A stretch of DNA of 64,000 nt from Solidesulfovibrio carbinoliphilus subsp. oakridgensis (GTDB lineage Bacteria > Desulfobacterota > Desulfovibrionia > Desulfovibrionales > Desulfovibrionaceae), in contig NZ_CM001368.1 in NCBI RefSeq assembly GCF_000177215.2, positions 2,232,001 through 2,296,000 of the forward strand, in the 5' to 3' direction. The notes below the pieces were generated by a model. It was not told the DNA's origin and did not search any database. It was given only the letters and a program-made list of their open reading frames with translations. Within the stretch, counting starts at the first letter, position 1. Every line of letters begins with the position of its first letter. Shown piece after piece: positions 30,996 to 40,159 of the stretch. The position numbers and the translations under genes are program-made.

Positions 30996-32672
30996 ATGTT
31001 TTCCCTGGCCTCCATCCCGCACCTGGCCCGAAACGCCCGGCGCTTCCAGGAAGTGGCCCGGGTGCTGGCCAAGTACGGGCTGGCCGAGTTTCTCTCCGCA
31101 ACCGGGCCCCGGTTCCTGCGGACCCGGCTGACCAGCCCGGCCGGGGCCAGCCTGGCCGGGCTGCGGCGCGAGGAGCGGCTGCGCCTGGCCCTGGCCGAGA
31201 TCGGGGCCACGGGCATCAAGCTCGGCCAGATAATAAGCACCCGGCCGGACCTGATCGGTCCGGAAGTGGCGGCCGAGCTGGCCCTTTTGCGCGACAGCAC
31301 CCCGCCCGATCCGCCCGAGGTCGTGCGCCGGACCATCACCGAGGCCCTGGGTGCCCCGCCCGAGGCCCTTTTCACCCGTTTCGAACCCGAGCCCGTGGCC
31401 TCGGCCTCCATCGGCCAGGTCCACCGGGCGTGGCTCACCGACGGCACCGAGGTGGTGGTCAAGGTCCAGCACGCCGGCATCGAGGAGAACGTCCGGGCCG
31501 ATCTCGACATCCTCATGGGCCTGGCCGAAATGGCCGAGCAGGGCATCGTGGAGCTGCGCCTCTACCAGCCGCTCGCCATCGCCACGGAGATGCGGCGCAC
31601 CATCCTTCGCGAGATGGATTTCGTGCGCGAGGAGCGCAACCTGCGCCACTTCGCCCGCAACTTCGCCGGCGACCCCCGGGTGGCCTTCCCGAGGACCTAT
31701 CCCGAACGCTCGGCCCGGCGGGTCCTGACCATGGAATCCCTGACCGGGGAGTCCCTGGCCGACCTCGAAGCCGCCCCGCCCTCGCCCGAAGGGGCGGCGC
31801 GCCGCCGCCTGCTCGCGCAGAATACGGCCGACATCTTTCTGGAAATGATCTTTCGCGACAACTTCTTCCATTCCGATCCCCACCCCGGCAACATCGTCAT
31901 CCTGCCCGACGACCGGCTGGGGCTCCTCGACTGCGGCATGGTCGGCCGCATCGACGAGCGCAGCCGCCGGGCCATGGAAGGGGCCCTCCTGGCCGTGGTC
32001 GGCGGCGACCCGGCCCGCCTGACCGAGCAGGTCATGCGTCTGGGGCGCCTGCCGCCGGGGCTCGACCGCGATGCGCTAAGCCTCGACGTCGACGACTTCG
32101 TGTCCGACTATGCCAGCCAGTCCCTGGCCGGATTCGACCTCGGCGGGGCCTTCACCGACCTCTCGGCCCTGGTCCGCCGCCACGGCATCCTGCTGCCACC
32201 CTCGGTGGCCCACCTGATCAAGGTGTTCGTGCTGCTCGAGGGCGCGTCCAAGGCACTCAATCCCGACTTTTCCTTCATCGAGGTCATCCGGCCCTACGCC
32301 GCCAAGATCATGGTCCGCCGCTTTTCCCCGACCGAACTGTTCGCCAGGCTCAAACGCTCCTCCAAGGACTGGAGCGAGCTCTTCGAGGCCTTTCCGGGCG
32401 ACGCCGCCGACATCCTGCGCCGGGCCCGGGACGGCCGCCTGGACGTCCATCTGGTCCACAAGGGCCTGGACGCCCCGGTCAACCGGCTGGTCTACGGCCT
32501 CCTGGCCACGGCGCTTTTCCTGGGCTCGTGCCTGATCATGGCCCATCGGGTGCCGCCGCTGGTGGCCGGCATCTCCTTTTTGGGGGCCCTTGGCGGCACG
32601 GCCTCCCTGGTGCTCGGCCTGCGGCTGTTGCGGGCCATCAGGCGTTCGGGCGACCTCGGCCAACGGCCCTGA
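30996..32672 (+). CDS. UbiB/ABC1-family atypical kinase 2
   Basis: A 558-residue UbiB-family protein. It keeps the canonical GIKLGQIISTRPDL, ASASIGQVHRA and FHSDPHPGNIVIL, but the metal-binding DFG is DCG here (LLDCGMVGRID). Two C-terminal hydrophobic helices (about 495-545) anchor it in the membrane. It is likely a membrane ATPase helping isoprenoid-quinone synthesis or lipid handling. It is a second paralogue beside the one at 20402, and it leads a run with the DUF945-like gene and thpR. Confidence 0.87.
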   Translation: MFSLASIPHLARNARRFQEVARVLAKYGLAEFLSATGPRFLRTRLTSPAGASLAGLRREERLRLALAEIGATGIKLGQIISTRPDLIGPEVAAELALLRDSTPPDPPEVVRRTITEALGAPPEALFTRFEPEPVASASIGQVHRAWLTDGTEVVVKVQHAGIEENVRADLDILMGLAEMAEQGIVELRLYQPLAIATEMRRTILREMDFVREERNLRHFARNFAGDPRVAFPRTYPERSARRVLTMESLTGESLADLEAAPPSPEGAARRRLLAQNTADIFLEMIFRDNFFHSDPHPGNIVILPDDRLGLLDCGMVGRIDERSRRAMEGALLAVVGGDPARLTEQVMRLGRLPPGLDRDALSLDVDDFVSDYASQSLAGFDLGGAFTDLSALVRRHGILLPPSVAHLIKVFVLLEGASKALNPDFSFIEVIRPYAAKIMVRRFSPTELFARLKRSSKDWSELFEAFPGDAADILRRARDGRLDVHLVHKGLDAPVNRLVYGLLATALFLGSCLIMAHRVPPLVAGISFLGALGGTASLVLGLRLLRAIRRSGDLGQRP

Positions 32673-32725
32673 CCCGGCCTGCCCCGGCCGCGCGCAAACC
32701 CACCATCCCCCACCCCGGAGCTCCC

Positions 32726-34120
32726 GTGAAAAAACCTCTGCCCCTCCTCCTTCTCCTCGTCCTGGTCCTCGGCCTGCCGGCCGCCTATTTCTGGATCGGC
32801 CTTCGGGCCGAACGCGTTATGGAGGACCAGCGCCTGCGCCTGGCCGACCAGTACGGGGCCCGCGTGGTCCTGCAGGAAAAAGACCGGGGGATCTTCACGG
32901 GCACCTACCGCTACGCCCTGACCTTTGACGCGCCCATGCCGGCCCTGGCCGGGGCCCCGGCCCAACCGATCACCCTGGACCTCGTGGCCGTGGTCCACCA
33001 CGGCCCGGTTCCCCTGACCCGGGGCGGCTTCACCCCGGCCCTGGCCGTGGTCGACACCACCCTTGCCCCCCGGGACGGCACGCCCCCGGCCGCGGTCGCC
33101 CTCCTCGAGGCCCTGCCCGACCTGCGCCGCACCACGCTGCGCACCACCTTCGGCTTTTCCGGCGACAGCCGCACCAAACTGGCCGTCCCCCCGGCCAAGG
33201 GACCGGTGCGCCTGGCCGACGGCACGGTCCTCGACGTCCAGTGGCAGGGCGCGACCGGCACCTGCGACGCCACGGCCGACGCCGCGTCCATCGACCTGGC
33301 CCTGTCCGTCCCGCTCCTGGTCGTCTCGGACAAGGCCACGACCATGACCTGGCAGGGGCTGTCCCTGGCCGGCCACACCACCCTGTCCGGGGAAAACCTC
33401 TACCTCGGGGACTCGACCCTGACCCTGACGGGATTGCGCCTGGAAAACGCGGGGCCCGCCGGTCCGTCCTTCGCGCTGACCAATCTGGAGGCGGTTGCCT
33501 CGAACGGCCGGCAAAACGATCGGGTGGATACGACCCTGACCCTGCGGGCCTCGGGCCTGGACCTCAAAACCCAGGCCAAGGGCGGGCTGGACGCCGCCTT
33601 TTCGCTCAAAAGCCTGGATGCCGCCGCCCTGGACGCCACCCTGGGCGAGGTCCGGCGCCTAAACGCCCAGCCGGCCACGCCCGAAGCCCGGACCCGGGAA
33701 CTGACCGCGCTCTTCCTGCGCCAGGCCGGACCCCTTTTTTCCAAGAACCCGCGCCTGTCCGTGGACCGGCTGGCCCTGACGCTCCCCTCCGGGACGGTCC
33801 ATGCCTCGGCCTTTGTGGCCTATGCCGGGGAGGGACCGCTGCCGGCCAATCCCCTGGAATCGCTGGGCCGGTTTTCGGCCTCGGCCACGGCCCGGGCCCC
33901 CCGGGCCACCCTGGTCGAGATCCTGGCCGCCGCCGGCTCGGGCAATCCCGCCCTGGCCGGTCCGGCGGCCCGCGGCCAGGCCGAGGCGGTCCTCGAGGGC
34001 CTGGTGGCCCAGGGATTCGTGGTCCGAGAGGGCGACGGGCTCTTTACGGTCGCGGACTGGGACGGCAAGGCCCTGGTGGTCAACGGCCGGTCCCTCTTCC
34101 AGCTGCCGGACAGGCCCTGA
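32726..34120 (+). CDS. DUF945 (YdgA-like) envelope protein
   Basis: A 464-residue protein with an N-terminal signal anchor (about residues 4-23). The conserved YdgA-like features are the early IGLRAERVMEDQ and the long region of repeated beta-strand segments rich in LTLRASGLDL-like patterns. Function is not established for the family; it is probably periplasmic and membrane-tethered. The start is GTG, placed right before KKPLPLLLLLV. It follows the UbiB gene by 53 bp and precedes thpR by 10 bp. Confidence 0.7.
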   Translation: MKKPLPLLLLLVLVLGLPAAYFWIGLRAERVMEDQRLRLADQYGARVVLQEKDRGIFTGTYRYALTFDAPMPALAGAPAQPITLDLVAVVHHGPVPLTRGGFTPALAVVDTTLAPRDGTPPAAVALLEALPDLRRTTLRTTFGFSGDSRTKLAVPPAKGPVRLADGTVLDVQWQGATGTCDATADAASIDLALSVPLLVVSDKATTMTWQGLSLAGHTTLSGENLYLGDSTLTLTGLRLENAGPAGPSFALTNLEAVASNGRQNDRVDTTLTLRASGLDLKTQAKGGLDAAFSLKSLDAAALDATLGEVRRLNAQPATPEARTRELTALFLRQAGPLFSKNPRLSVDRLALTLPSGTVHASAFVAYAGEGPLPANPLESLGRFSASATARAPRATLVEILAAAGSGNPALAGPAARGQAEAVLEGLVAQGFVVREGDGLFTVADWDGKALVVNGRSLFQLPDRP

Positions 34121-34130
34121 GGAAAAGCCC

Positions 34131-34733
34131 ATGGACCACGTGCGCGCCTTTGTCGGCATCCCCCTGCCGGAGGCCTGCCAGGACTTGGCCGCCGACCTCG
34201 GCCGGCGACTCGCCTCCCTGGCCTACGGGGCGGCCAGCCCGGTCAAGGCCGGCAATATCCATCTGACCTTGAAGTTTCTGGGCAACGTTCCCGTCGGCCT
34301 CGCCACCGGGGGGGCGGACGGCGGACCGGCCGGCCTTCCGGCCGTGGCCGAGGCCCTGGCCGGCATCCTTTTCGCCCCGTTCACCCTGCGCCTGGGAGGC
34401 GGCGGGTTTTTCCCGGGGCCGGCCCGGCCCCGGGTGGTCTGGGCGGCCCTGGCCGACGGGGCCGGGCCCTGCCACGCCCTGGCCCGGGCCGTGGAGGCGG
34501 CGCTTGCTCCCCTCGGCTTCGTCCCGGAACCAAAGCCCTTCACCGCCCACCTGACCCTGGCCCGGCTGCGGGAGCCGGGGCGCGGCGGCGACTGGCCGGA
34601 GATGCTGCGCCTTTTGGCCGCAGCCGGCTGGCCGACCGTGCCGGTCGGGTCGTTGACGCTGTGGCGGTCGGTCCTTGGACCGGCCGGAGCGCGCCACGAG
34701 GTCCTGGCCGCATTTCCGGCCACCGCGGCCTGA
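34131..34733 (+). CDS. thpR: RNA 2',3'-cyclic phosphodiesterase
   Basis: A 200-residue member of the 2H phosphoesterase superfamily. The two catalytic HxTx motifs are HLTLKF (about residue 44) and HLTLAR in the second half. It opens RAFVGIPLPEACQDL, as in LigT/ThpR. It hydrolyses 2',3'-cyclic phosphates on RNA. AGGAAAAGCCC precedes the ATG. Confidence 0.9.
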   Translation: MDHVRAFVGIPLPEACQDLAADLGRRLASLAYGAASPVKAGNIHLTLKFLGNVPVGLATGGADGGPAGLPAVAEALAGILFAPFTLRLGGGGFFPGPARPRVVWAALADGAGPCHALARAVEAALAPLGFVPEPKPFTAHLTLARLREPGRGGDWPEMLRLLAAAGWPTVPVGSLTLWRSVLGPAGARHEVLAAFPATAA

Positions 34734-34740
34734 CGATCCA

Positions 34741-34775
34741 AAAGAAAACGCCGCTCCGGGGAGAAGCGGCGTTTG
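34741..34775. terminator. Terminator between convergent genes
   Basis: AACGCCGCT pairs with AGCGGCGTT around an eight-base loop. On the minus strand it is followed by TTCTTTT, so it mainly ends the 162-residue gene, and it may also serve thpR from the other side. Confidence 0.8.
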
Positions 34776-34853
34776 GCAGCGGCGCGGGGTTCGGGCGGAC
34801 AGGCCGCAGCAAGTCGCGGCCCGGCTCGGCCCGCAGGAGTGTGGGCGTGCCGG

Positions 34854-35342
34854 CTAGATGTAGTCGCCCCGGTTGAACTTGATCTTTTCGGTCACGGTCA
34901 TGACTTCCAGTTCGTTGACCAGCGACCCGAGGCCCGAGTTGGCATCGCTTGGCAGATCGTCCTTGAGCTGCTTGACGCCGGTTTCAATGTTCTGAAGGAC
35001 GCCGTAGGCCTGCTTGAGGGAATCGCCCCCCGAGCCGGAGGCCAGCGTATCGGCGTAATTTTCCCACTTGGCCAGCAGGGTGTCCATGTTCTTCATAGCC
35101 GCGCGCTCTTCTTCGCTGAATTGACCGGTGGCTTCGACGGTGCCGGCATCCTGGACCCCGGACAGGTCCAGGGAAGCCAGGCCGCCGAGCGGCGGGGCCG
35201 CAAGGCCCGTGGTCTGGGCCGTCTGGTCGCCGCCGACCTCCTTGGCCAGAAGGGCGGCGAAGGCATCCGAATTGCCGGAAGTCCCCTTTGCCTGTTCCGC
35301 TATCTGCCGCAGGGCGGTCAGTTGGTCGGTCTGGATTTTCAT
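34854..35342 (-). CDS. Hypothetical protein behind a sigma-54-type promoter
   Basis: A 162-residue protein I do not recognise. It opens MKIQTDQLTALRQIAEQAKG, has a Gly/Ala/Thr-rich linker, and ends with helical segments (MDTLLAKWENYADTLASG, then SLVNELEVMTVTEKIKFNRGDYI). No signal peptide or membrane helix. The layout of a short N-terminal helix, flexible linker and acidic helices resembles small flagellar or chaperone-like proteins. With a sigma-54-type promoter upstream, a link to flagella or motility is a reasonable inference only. The start at 35342 has GAAGG upstream. Confidence 0.6.
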   Translation of the reverse strand: MKIQTDQLTALRQIAEQAKGTSGNSDAFAALLAKEVGGDQTAQTTGLAAPPLGGLASLDLSGVQDAGTVEATGQFSEEERAAMKNMDTLLAKWENYADTLASGSGGDSLKQAYGVLQNIETGVKQLKDDLPSDANSGLGSLVNELEVMTVTEKIKFNRGDYI

Positions 35343-35376
35343 CGGCCTTCCCCCCCAGTGACGTTTCCTGCATTCA

Positions 35377-35392
35377 TGCAAGGAACCTGCCA
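35377..35392 (-). promoter_or_regulatory. Sigma-54 (-24/-12) promoter
   Basis: Minus-strand TGGCAGGTTCCTTGCA has GG and GC in the -24 and -12 boxes with exactly 10 bases between them, the sigma-54 spacing. It lies about 35 bp upstream of the ATG of the 162-residue gene, leaving room for a short leader with its ribosome site. Upstream DNA (35400-35460) is AT-rich. Confidence 0.75.
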
Positions 35393-35624
35393 CTGGCAAG
35401 TTTCTCTTAAAATATTGAAATATATTACAAATTAAATTTTCCGACCAGGAAATTTTTGCCCCGCCCCCTGCGTCCACCCCCTCTCCATAAGACAGGGGAA
35501 ACGCCTTGTCTATTGCCATCCACTTTGGCATCCTGGGCTAAGCGGGCCGCACCCTTCCCTTTCGGCCGGACCGGCCAAAACTTGAGCGTCAAACGGGCCA
35601 TGCCCGATGCAAGGAGCAACCGCC

Positions 35625-36077
35625 ATGCCGACACTGAAAAAGATCCTGTGCGCCGTGGATTTCTCCGAAGGTTCCCCCCGGGTGGCCGATTACGCCGCCA
35701 CCCTGGCCACGAGCTCCAAGGCCGAGATCGTGTGCGTCTACGTCGCCCCGTCCCTGGCCGAGTACGTGGGCTTCAACGTGCCCCAGGCGGCGCTCGACAC
35801 CTTCATCGGCGACGTGGTCGCCTCGGCCGAGACGACCATGGACGAGTTCGTGACCGAAAATTTCAAGGGCCTGCCCGCCCGGGGCGTGGTCCTGGCCGGC
35901 TACCCGGCCGAGGAGATCCTCAAGGCCGCCGAAACCGAGCAGGCCGACCTCATCGTCATGGGCACCCACGGCCGCACCGGCATCGACCGCATCATCTTCG
36001 GATCCGTGGCCGAGATGGTGGTCAAAACCGCCGCCTGTCCGGTCCTGACCGTCAAACCCCGCCCGGGGGCCGCCTAG
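35625..36077 (+). CDS. Universal stress protein (UspA family)
   Basis: A 150-residue ATP-binding Usp domain: KKILCAVDFSEGS at the start, and the nucleotide loop GTHGRTGIDRIIFGSVAEMVV near the end, followed by PVLTVKP. AAGGAGCAACCGCC precedes the ATG at 35625. Such proteins respond to starvation and stress; the target is unknown. Divergent from the sigma-54-controlled gene. Confidence 0.92.
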   Translation: MPTLKKILCAVDFSEGSPRVADYAATLATSSKAEIVCVYVAPSLAEYVGFNVPQAALDTFIGDVVASAETTMDEFVTENFKGLPARGVVLAGYPAEEILKAAETEQADLIVMGTHGRTGIDRIIFGSVAEMVVKTAACPVLTVKPRPGAA

Positions 36078-36079
36078 CT

Positions 36080-36126
36080 GTTGCGTCCCTGAAAAATACG
36101 CCAGTATTTTTCAAGATAAAAAAACC
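36080..36126. repeat. AT-rich hairpin repeat, copy 1
   Basis: GTTGCGTCC, then a perfect hairpin GAAAAATAC-GCCA-GTATTTTTC (36091-36112), then AAGATAAAAAAACC. It resembles the reverse complement of 45702-45746, which has GTTGCGTCC, then CGCCGGTATTTTTCAGGAT and AAAAACC. It follows the usp gene and may act as a weak terminator. Confidence 0.55.
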
Positions 36127-36219
36127 AGTGTTGCAAGTCCGTTGCCTTGAAAACATGCCGGCGCGGACTTCGGGGACACGACACGCGTGTCCCGCCAAAC
36201 CCCTTCGGAGCAGCCGATA

Positions 36220-37338
36220 ATGCAGCCGACCGACCGCATCCGGGAGGACGTCCGGGAATTCACGCCCTACGCCCCCGGCCTGTCCATGGAAGAGATCAAG
36301 GAGCGCTACGGCCTGGCCCGGGTGGTCAAGCTCGCGAGCAACGAGAACCCGCTCGGCGCCTCGCCCCTGGTCAAGCGCGTCCTGGCCAGGAAGGCCGACA
36401 TGGTCTTCCGCTACCCCAGGGCCGGCAATCCCGCCCTGGTGGCGGCCCTGGCCGAGGCCCACGGCGTGCCGCGCGGCTGCGTGGTGGCGGGCAACGGCTC
36501 GGACGAGATCATCGACCTTTTGGTGCGCGTCACCTGCCGGCCCGGGGTGGACAACGTGGTGGCCTTTGCCCCGTGCTTTTCCATCTACGTGCAGCAGACC
36601 AAACTTTGCGGGGTGGAACTGCGCCAGCCGCCCCTCGGCCCGGACTTCGCCTTCGACCTGCCGGCCCTGGCCGGGGCCTGCGACGCAAAGACCGCCCTGG
36701 TCTTCCTGACCAACCCGGACAACCCGTCGGGCTACGCCGTGCCGGCGGACCAGGTCGTGGCCCTGGCCAAATCCCTGCCGCCAAGGGCGTTGCTCGTGGT
36801 CGACGAGGCCTATGTGGAATTCGCCGACCCCGAGGCCGACCATTCCATGCTGCCCCGGTGGGGGCAGTGCGACAACGTGGTGGTCCTTCGCACCTTCTCC
36901 AAGCTCTACGGCCTGGCCGGGCTGCGGCTCGGGCTCGGGGTCATGCCCGAGTGGCTGGCCGACTACCTGCTGCGGGTGCGCCTTCCCTTCAGCGTCAACC
37001 TGCTGGCCGAGGCCGCGGGCATCGCCGCCCTGGAGGACACGCCGTTTCGGCAGGCGAGCCTCGAGACCGTCCTTCGGGGCCGCCGGCTCCTGGCCGAGAA
37101 GCTGACCGGGCTCGGCTGCCGGGTCTATCCGTCCAAGGCCAACTTCCTCATGTTCGCCCCGCCCTCGCCCCAGTGCGGCGCGGCCGACGTGTTTAAAGCC
37201 CTGCTCGGGCGCGGCATCATCATCCGGGCCCTCAAGAGCTACGGCCTGCCGGAACTTTTGCGCGTCAGCATCGGCAACGACGAGGAAAACGACCTCTTTC
37301 TCGCCGCCATGAAGGACCTCGTCGAAAATGGCTGTTAA
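36220..37338 (+). CDS. hisC: Histidinol-phosphate aminotransferase
   Basis: A 372-residue PLP-dependent aminotransferase of histidine synthesis. Seen: KLASNENPLGASP near the start, the PLP-binding region with LTNPDNPSGY, and the Schiff-base Lys in TFSKLYGLAGLRLG. Start chosen at 36220 (GGAG upstream); a GTG at 36187 would add 11 residues. It overlaps cmk by 11 bp. Confidence 0.92.
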   Translation: MQPTDRIREDVREFTPYAPGLSMEEIKERYGLARVVKLASNENPLGASPLVKRVLARKADMVFRYPRAGNPALVAALAEAHGVPRGCVVAGNGSDEIIDLLVRVTCRPGVDNVVAFAPCFSIYVQQTKLCGVELRQPPLGPDFAFDLPALAGACDAKTALVFLTNPDNPSGYAVPADQVVALAKSLPPRALLVVDEAYVEFADPEADHSMLPRWGQCDNVVVLRTFSKLYGLAGLRLGLGVMPEWLADYLLRVRLPFSVNLLAEAAGIAALEDTPFRQASLETVLRGRRLLAEKLTGLGCRVYPSKANFLMFAPPSPQCGAADVFKALLGRGIIIRALKSYGLPELLRVSIGNDEENDLFLAAMKDLVENGC

Positions 37339-37996
37339 GGCGCACCGCATCGTCACCATCGACGGCCCGGCCGGGGCCGGCAAGACGTCGGTCTCGCGCC
37401 GGGCGGCCGGGCTCCTGGGGCTGGCCTACCTCGACACCGGGGCCATGTTCCGGGCCCTGGCCCTGCGCCTTGGCCCGGAGGGGCACGAACTGCCCGAGGC
37501 CGAGCTCGACGCGCGCCTGGGGGCCATGGTTTTTTCGCTGGCCGGCTCGGGCGCGGACACGACGCTCCTGGTCGACGGGGCCCCGCTCCCGGACGCGGCC
37601 CGGACCGAACAGGTCGGAGCCATGGCCTCGAACCTGGCCGTCTTGCCGGTGGTGCGCCGCCGGCTGCGCCTGGCCCAGCAGGCCCTTGGCCGGGCGGCCG
37701 ATCTCCTGGCCGAGGGCCGGGACATGGGCACGGTGGTCTTTCCCGAGGCCGGCCGCAAATTCTTCCTCGACGCCTCGCCCGAGGTCCGGGCCGCGAGAAG
37801 GGTCGGCCAGCTGGCCGCCCTCGGCCGGCCGGCCGATTACGCCGAGATCCTTCGCGCCATCCGCCGCCGCGACGACCAGGACCGCAACCGGGCCGCCTCG
37901 CCGCTGGTGCCGGCCGCCGACGCCCTGGTCATCGACACGTCCTTGCTCACCGAGGACGCGGTGGTGGCCCGGATCGTGGAAGCGGCCGGCGGCTGA
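37328..37996 (+). CDS. cmk: Cytidylate kinase
   Basis: A 222-residue kinase phosphorylating CMP/dCMP. P-loop GPAGAGKT near residue 13, the LDTGAMFRALAL lid region and EGRDMGTVVFPEA are typical. Overlap with hisC suggests one transcript and translational coupling. Confidence 0.93.
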   Translation: MAVKAHRIVTIDGPAGAGKTSVSRRAAGLLGLAYLDTGAMFRALALRLGPEGHELPEAELDARLGAMVFSLAGSGADTTLLVDGAPLPDAARTEQVGAMASNLAVLPVVRRRLRLAQQALGRAADLLAEGRDMGTVVFPEAGRKFFLDASPEVRAARRVGQLAALGRPADYAEILRAIRRRDDQDRNRAASPLVPAADALVIDTSLLTEDAVVARIVEAAGG

Positions 37997-38246
37997 GCGC
38001 CGCCTTCCCCCTGCTAGCCACAGCGGCGCCGGTGTCCGGACGGGACCCCGCGCCGCCTTTTCGTTTCCGGGACCCGAGTGCCCCATTTTGGCCCACCGGT
38101 GTTGCAAAACGCTACAGAATTGTCTCCTTCCCGCCGCGCCCCGAAGCGTAGAAACGGCCTGAACCGGTCTTAGTCACGTTTTGGCCCACTCCTTGCTCTG
38201 AGGCCGCCATGCCCCGGGCGTCCACCCGGGCCACGCGAGGGAAATC

Positions 38247-38402
38247 ATGCACACCACACGTCCCATTCCGCCGGCCAAGCCGTCCGTCCCCCATCCCGTC
38301 TCCCTGATCTACACCATCTACCGACACGGCGCCCGTCTGAGCGAACGCGAGGCCCTGGAACGGGCGCAGGCCACGGCCAGCCGGCTCGGCCTGTCATCCT
38401 GA
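38247..38402 (+). CDS. Small hypothetical protein, 51 residues
   Basis: The reading frame starts MHTTRPIPPAKPSVPHP, has SLIYTIYRHGARLSE in the middle and ends in a helical ERAQATASRLGLSS. GAGGGAAATC precedes the ATG and a strong terminator follows 18 bp after the stop, so it behaves like a complete transcription unit. I do not recognise the family. Confidence 0.5.
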   Translation: MHTTRPIPPAKPSVPHPVSLIYTIYRHGARLSEREALERAQATASRLGLSS

Positions 38403-38419
38403 GCACGACTCCTGCCCAA

Positions 38420-38466
38420 CCTCCGGCCGGCGACGTCCCCTGAACCGGCCGGAGGCCTTTTTTCCC
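38420..38466 (+). terminator. Rho-independent terminator
   Basis: An 11-bp perfect stem CCTCCGGCCGG / CCGGCCGGAGG with a 14-base loop, followed by CC and a run of T. It closes the 51-residue gene and separates it from the DUF362 gene. Confidence 0.85.
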
Positions 38467-38621
38467 TACCCGTCCCTGCCGCCGCTTTTTTTCCCCGACC
38501 GACGCCTTCGTCCGCACCGCCGGTTTGCCACGGCCGGCCGGAGCCGCTATGCTTGGCCGACATGCCGGGTCCCGGGGCCGCCTGCCCGCCCGGCCAACCG
38601 CAACCGATTCCCGGACACCCC

Positions 38622-39956
38622 ATGCCCGCAATGCGCCTCGCCATCCGCCACGCCGATTCCCTGGCCGCCGTGCGCCGCGTCCTCGACAACGTGCTGCCGG
38701 ATTTCGCCCACGTGTTTCCCGCCGACCGGGCCGCGCCCATCCTGGTCAAGCCCAACCTCAACGCCAACATGAACGCCCAGACCGGCAACACCACCGATCT
38801 GCGCCTGCTGACGGCGCTCCTCGCCTGGCTGCGCGAGGCCGGATACACCGACGTGGTGGTCGGCGAGGGCACCAACTCGGGGTTTTACCGCAACCGGATC
38901 GGGGTCATCGCCAGGCTGCGGGTGGACCGGGCCGCGGCCGCCTTCGGCTACGCCGCCGTGGACCTCAACCACGTTCCGGGCCGGCCCGTGGCCTTTGAAA
39001 ACGGGGTCACGGCGCTTGTGGCCGCGCCGGTCCTCGAGGCGGCCCTGGTCATCAACCTGCCCAAGCTCAAGACCCATTTCGAGGCCGGCATGTCGGTGTG
39101 CCTCAAAAACCTCATGGGCTGCCTGGTCGGCCAGGAGAACAAGAAAAAGACCCATCAAAGCCTGGCCGCCAACATCGTCAACCTGACCGAGGCCGTGCGC
39201 CCGGGCCTGCACATCGTGGACGCCCTGGTCGCCATGGAGGGGCTCGGGCCGACGCGCGGCACGCCGCTTCGCTGCGACACCCTGGTTGTTGGCGAAAATC
39301 CCTACCTGATCGACCTGGCCTGCGCCCGCCTGGCCGGCGTTCCGGCCGGGCAGGTCCGGCCCCTGGCCGAGGCCCGGCGGCGCGGGCTGGCCACGCCGGA
39401 GATGGACGCGCTCCTCGACGGCCTCGACCTCGCGCCCGTGGCCGGACGGCCCTTTGCCCCGCCCGTGGCCGGGAAACTGGCCACGTTCATCCACAGCCCC
39501 AAGCGCCAGAAATATTTCCTGGCCGTGCGCAACACGGCCTTTTTCCGGTGGCTGGCCGGCACGGACTGGTTCGGGGCCCTGCTTTTCAAAACGGGCCTGC
39601 GCCAGGACGTCTTTTGCCGGGAGGAGATGCGGCTGGAAAAATTGACCCTCGACCGGGCGGCCTGCGACGGCTGCGGCGTCTGCCGGGACTTCTGCCCGGC
39701 CGGCCTGGATCCGGCGGCCGTGCATGCGGCGGACGCCAGTGCGGCCACAGCGACTGGCGAAAACGCGGCCACGGCCGCCAGCGAAAATGAAGCCTGCCTC
39801 GGCTGCCTCTACTGCTTCCTGGCCTGCCCGAAGACGGCCCTGGCCTTTCACGGGGAGGAAGGTTTCCTGGCCGAACAGCGCCGCCAGTACGACGCCCTGG
39901 TCCGGTCCCTGGCCCCGCCGGCCTGCCCCCAGGACAAGGACCTTCTGGTCCGCTAA
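38622..39956 (+). CDS. DUF362 protein with C-terminal 4Fe-4S ferredoxin motifs
   Basis: A 444-residue protein. The first two-thirds match DUF362 (KPNLNANMNAQTGNTTD, then INLPKLKTHFEAGMSVCLKN). The last 80 residues hold two 4Fe-4S sites: CDGCGVCRDFCP and CLGCLYCFLACP. A redox role in the cytoplasm is likely, but no substrate is known. Starting from 38622 matches the first conserved residues; the ORF opens 69 bp earlier at 38553. Confidence 0.85.
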   Translation: MPAMRLAIRHADSLAAVRRVLDNVLPDFAHVFPADRAAPILVKPNLNANMNAQTGNTTDLRLLTALLAWLREAGYTDVVVGEGTNSGFYRNRIGVIARLRVDRAAAAFGYAAVDLNHVPGRPVAFENGVTALVAAPVLEAALVINLPKLKTHFEAGMSVCLKNLMGCLVGQENKKKTHQSLAANIVNLTEAVRPGLHIVDALVAMEGLGPTRGTPLRCDTLVVGENPYLIDLACARLAGVPAGQVRPLAEARRRGLATPEMDALLDGLDLAPVAGRPFAPPVAGKLATFIHSPKRQKYFLAVRNTAFFRWLAGTDWFGALLFKTGLRQDVFCREEMRLEKLTLDRAACDGCGVCRDFCPAGLDPAAVHAADASAATATGENAATAASENEACLGCLYCFLACPKTALAFHGEEGFLAEQRRQYDALVRSLAPPACPQDKDLLVR

Positions 39957-39961
39957 ACGGC

Positions 39962-39985
39962 AAAAGGGACCCGAAGGTCCCCTTT
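39962..39985 (+). terminator. Terminator after the DUF362 gene
   Basis: A stem GGGACC/GGTCCC with a CGAA tetraloop, A-rich before and CTTT after. It is convergent with the chemoreceptor gene. Confidence 0.6.
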
Positions 39986-40089
39986 CCCCAAAGCCGGCCG
40001 CCTACGCCGCCCCGCCCACTCGTCTATCCCACGTGGGCCCACTCGGACCCACGCGGGCCTACTCGGGGCCGCTCGGACCCGTTCGGGTG

Positions 40090-40130
40090 GGTCCGGGAGG
40101 GGGTGACCCCCTCCCGGCCGCCGGAGGCAT
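40090..40130 (+). repeat. Palindromic intergenic repeat, copy C
   Basis: GGTCCGGGAGGGGGTGACC followed by the pairing CCCTCCCGGCCGCCGGAGG and CAT. Same unit as copies A (23811) and B (24141), again preceded by CCCGTTCGGG. It lies between the DUF362 terminator and the 3' end of the chemoreceptor gene. Confidence 0.7.
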
Positions 40131-40159
40131 TCCCCGGCCTCTCCCGCGACGCCCTCCGG

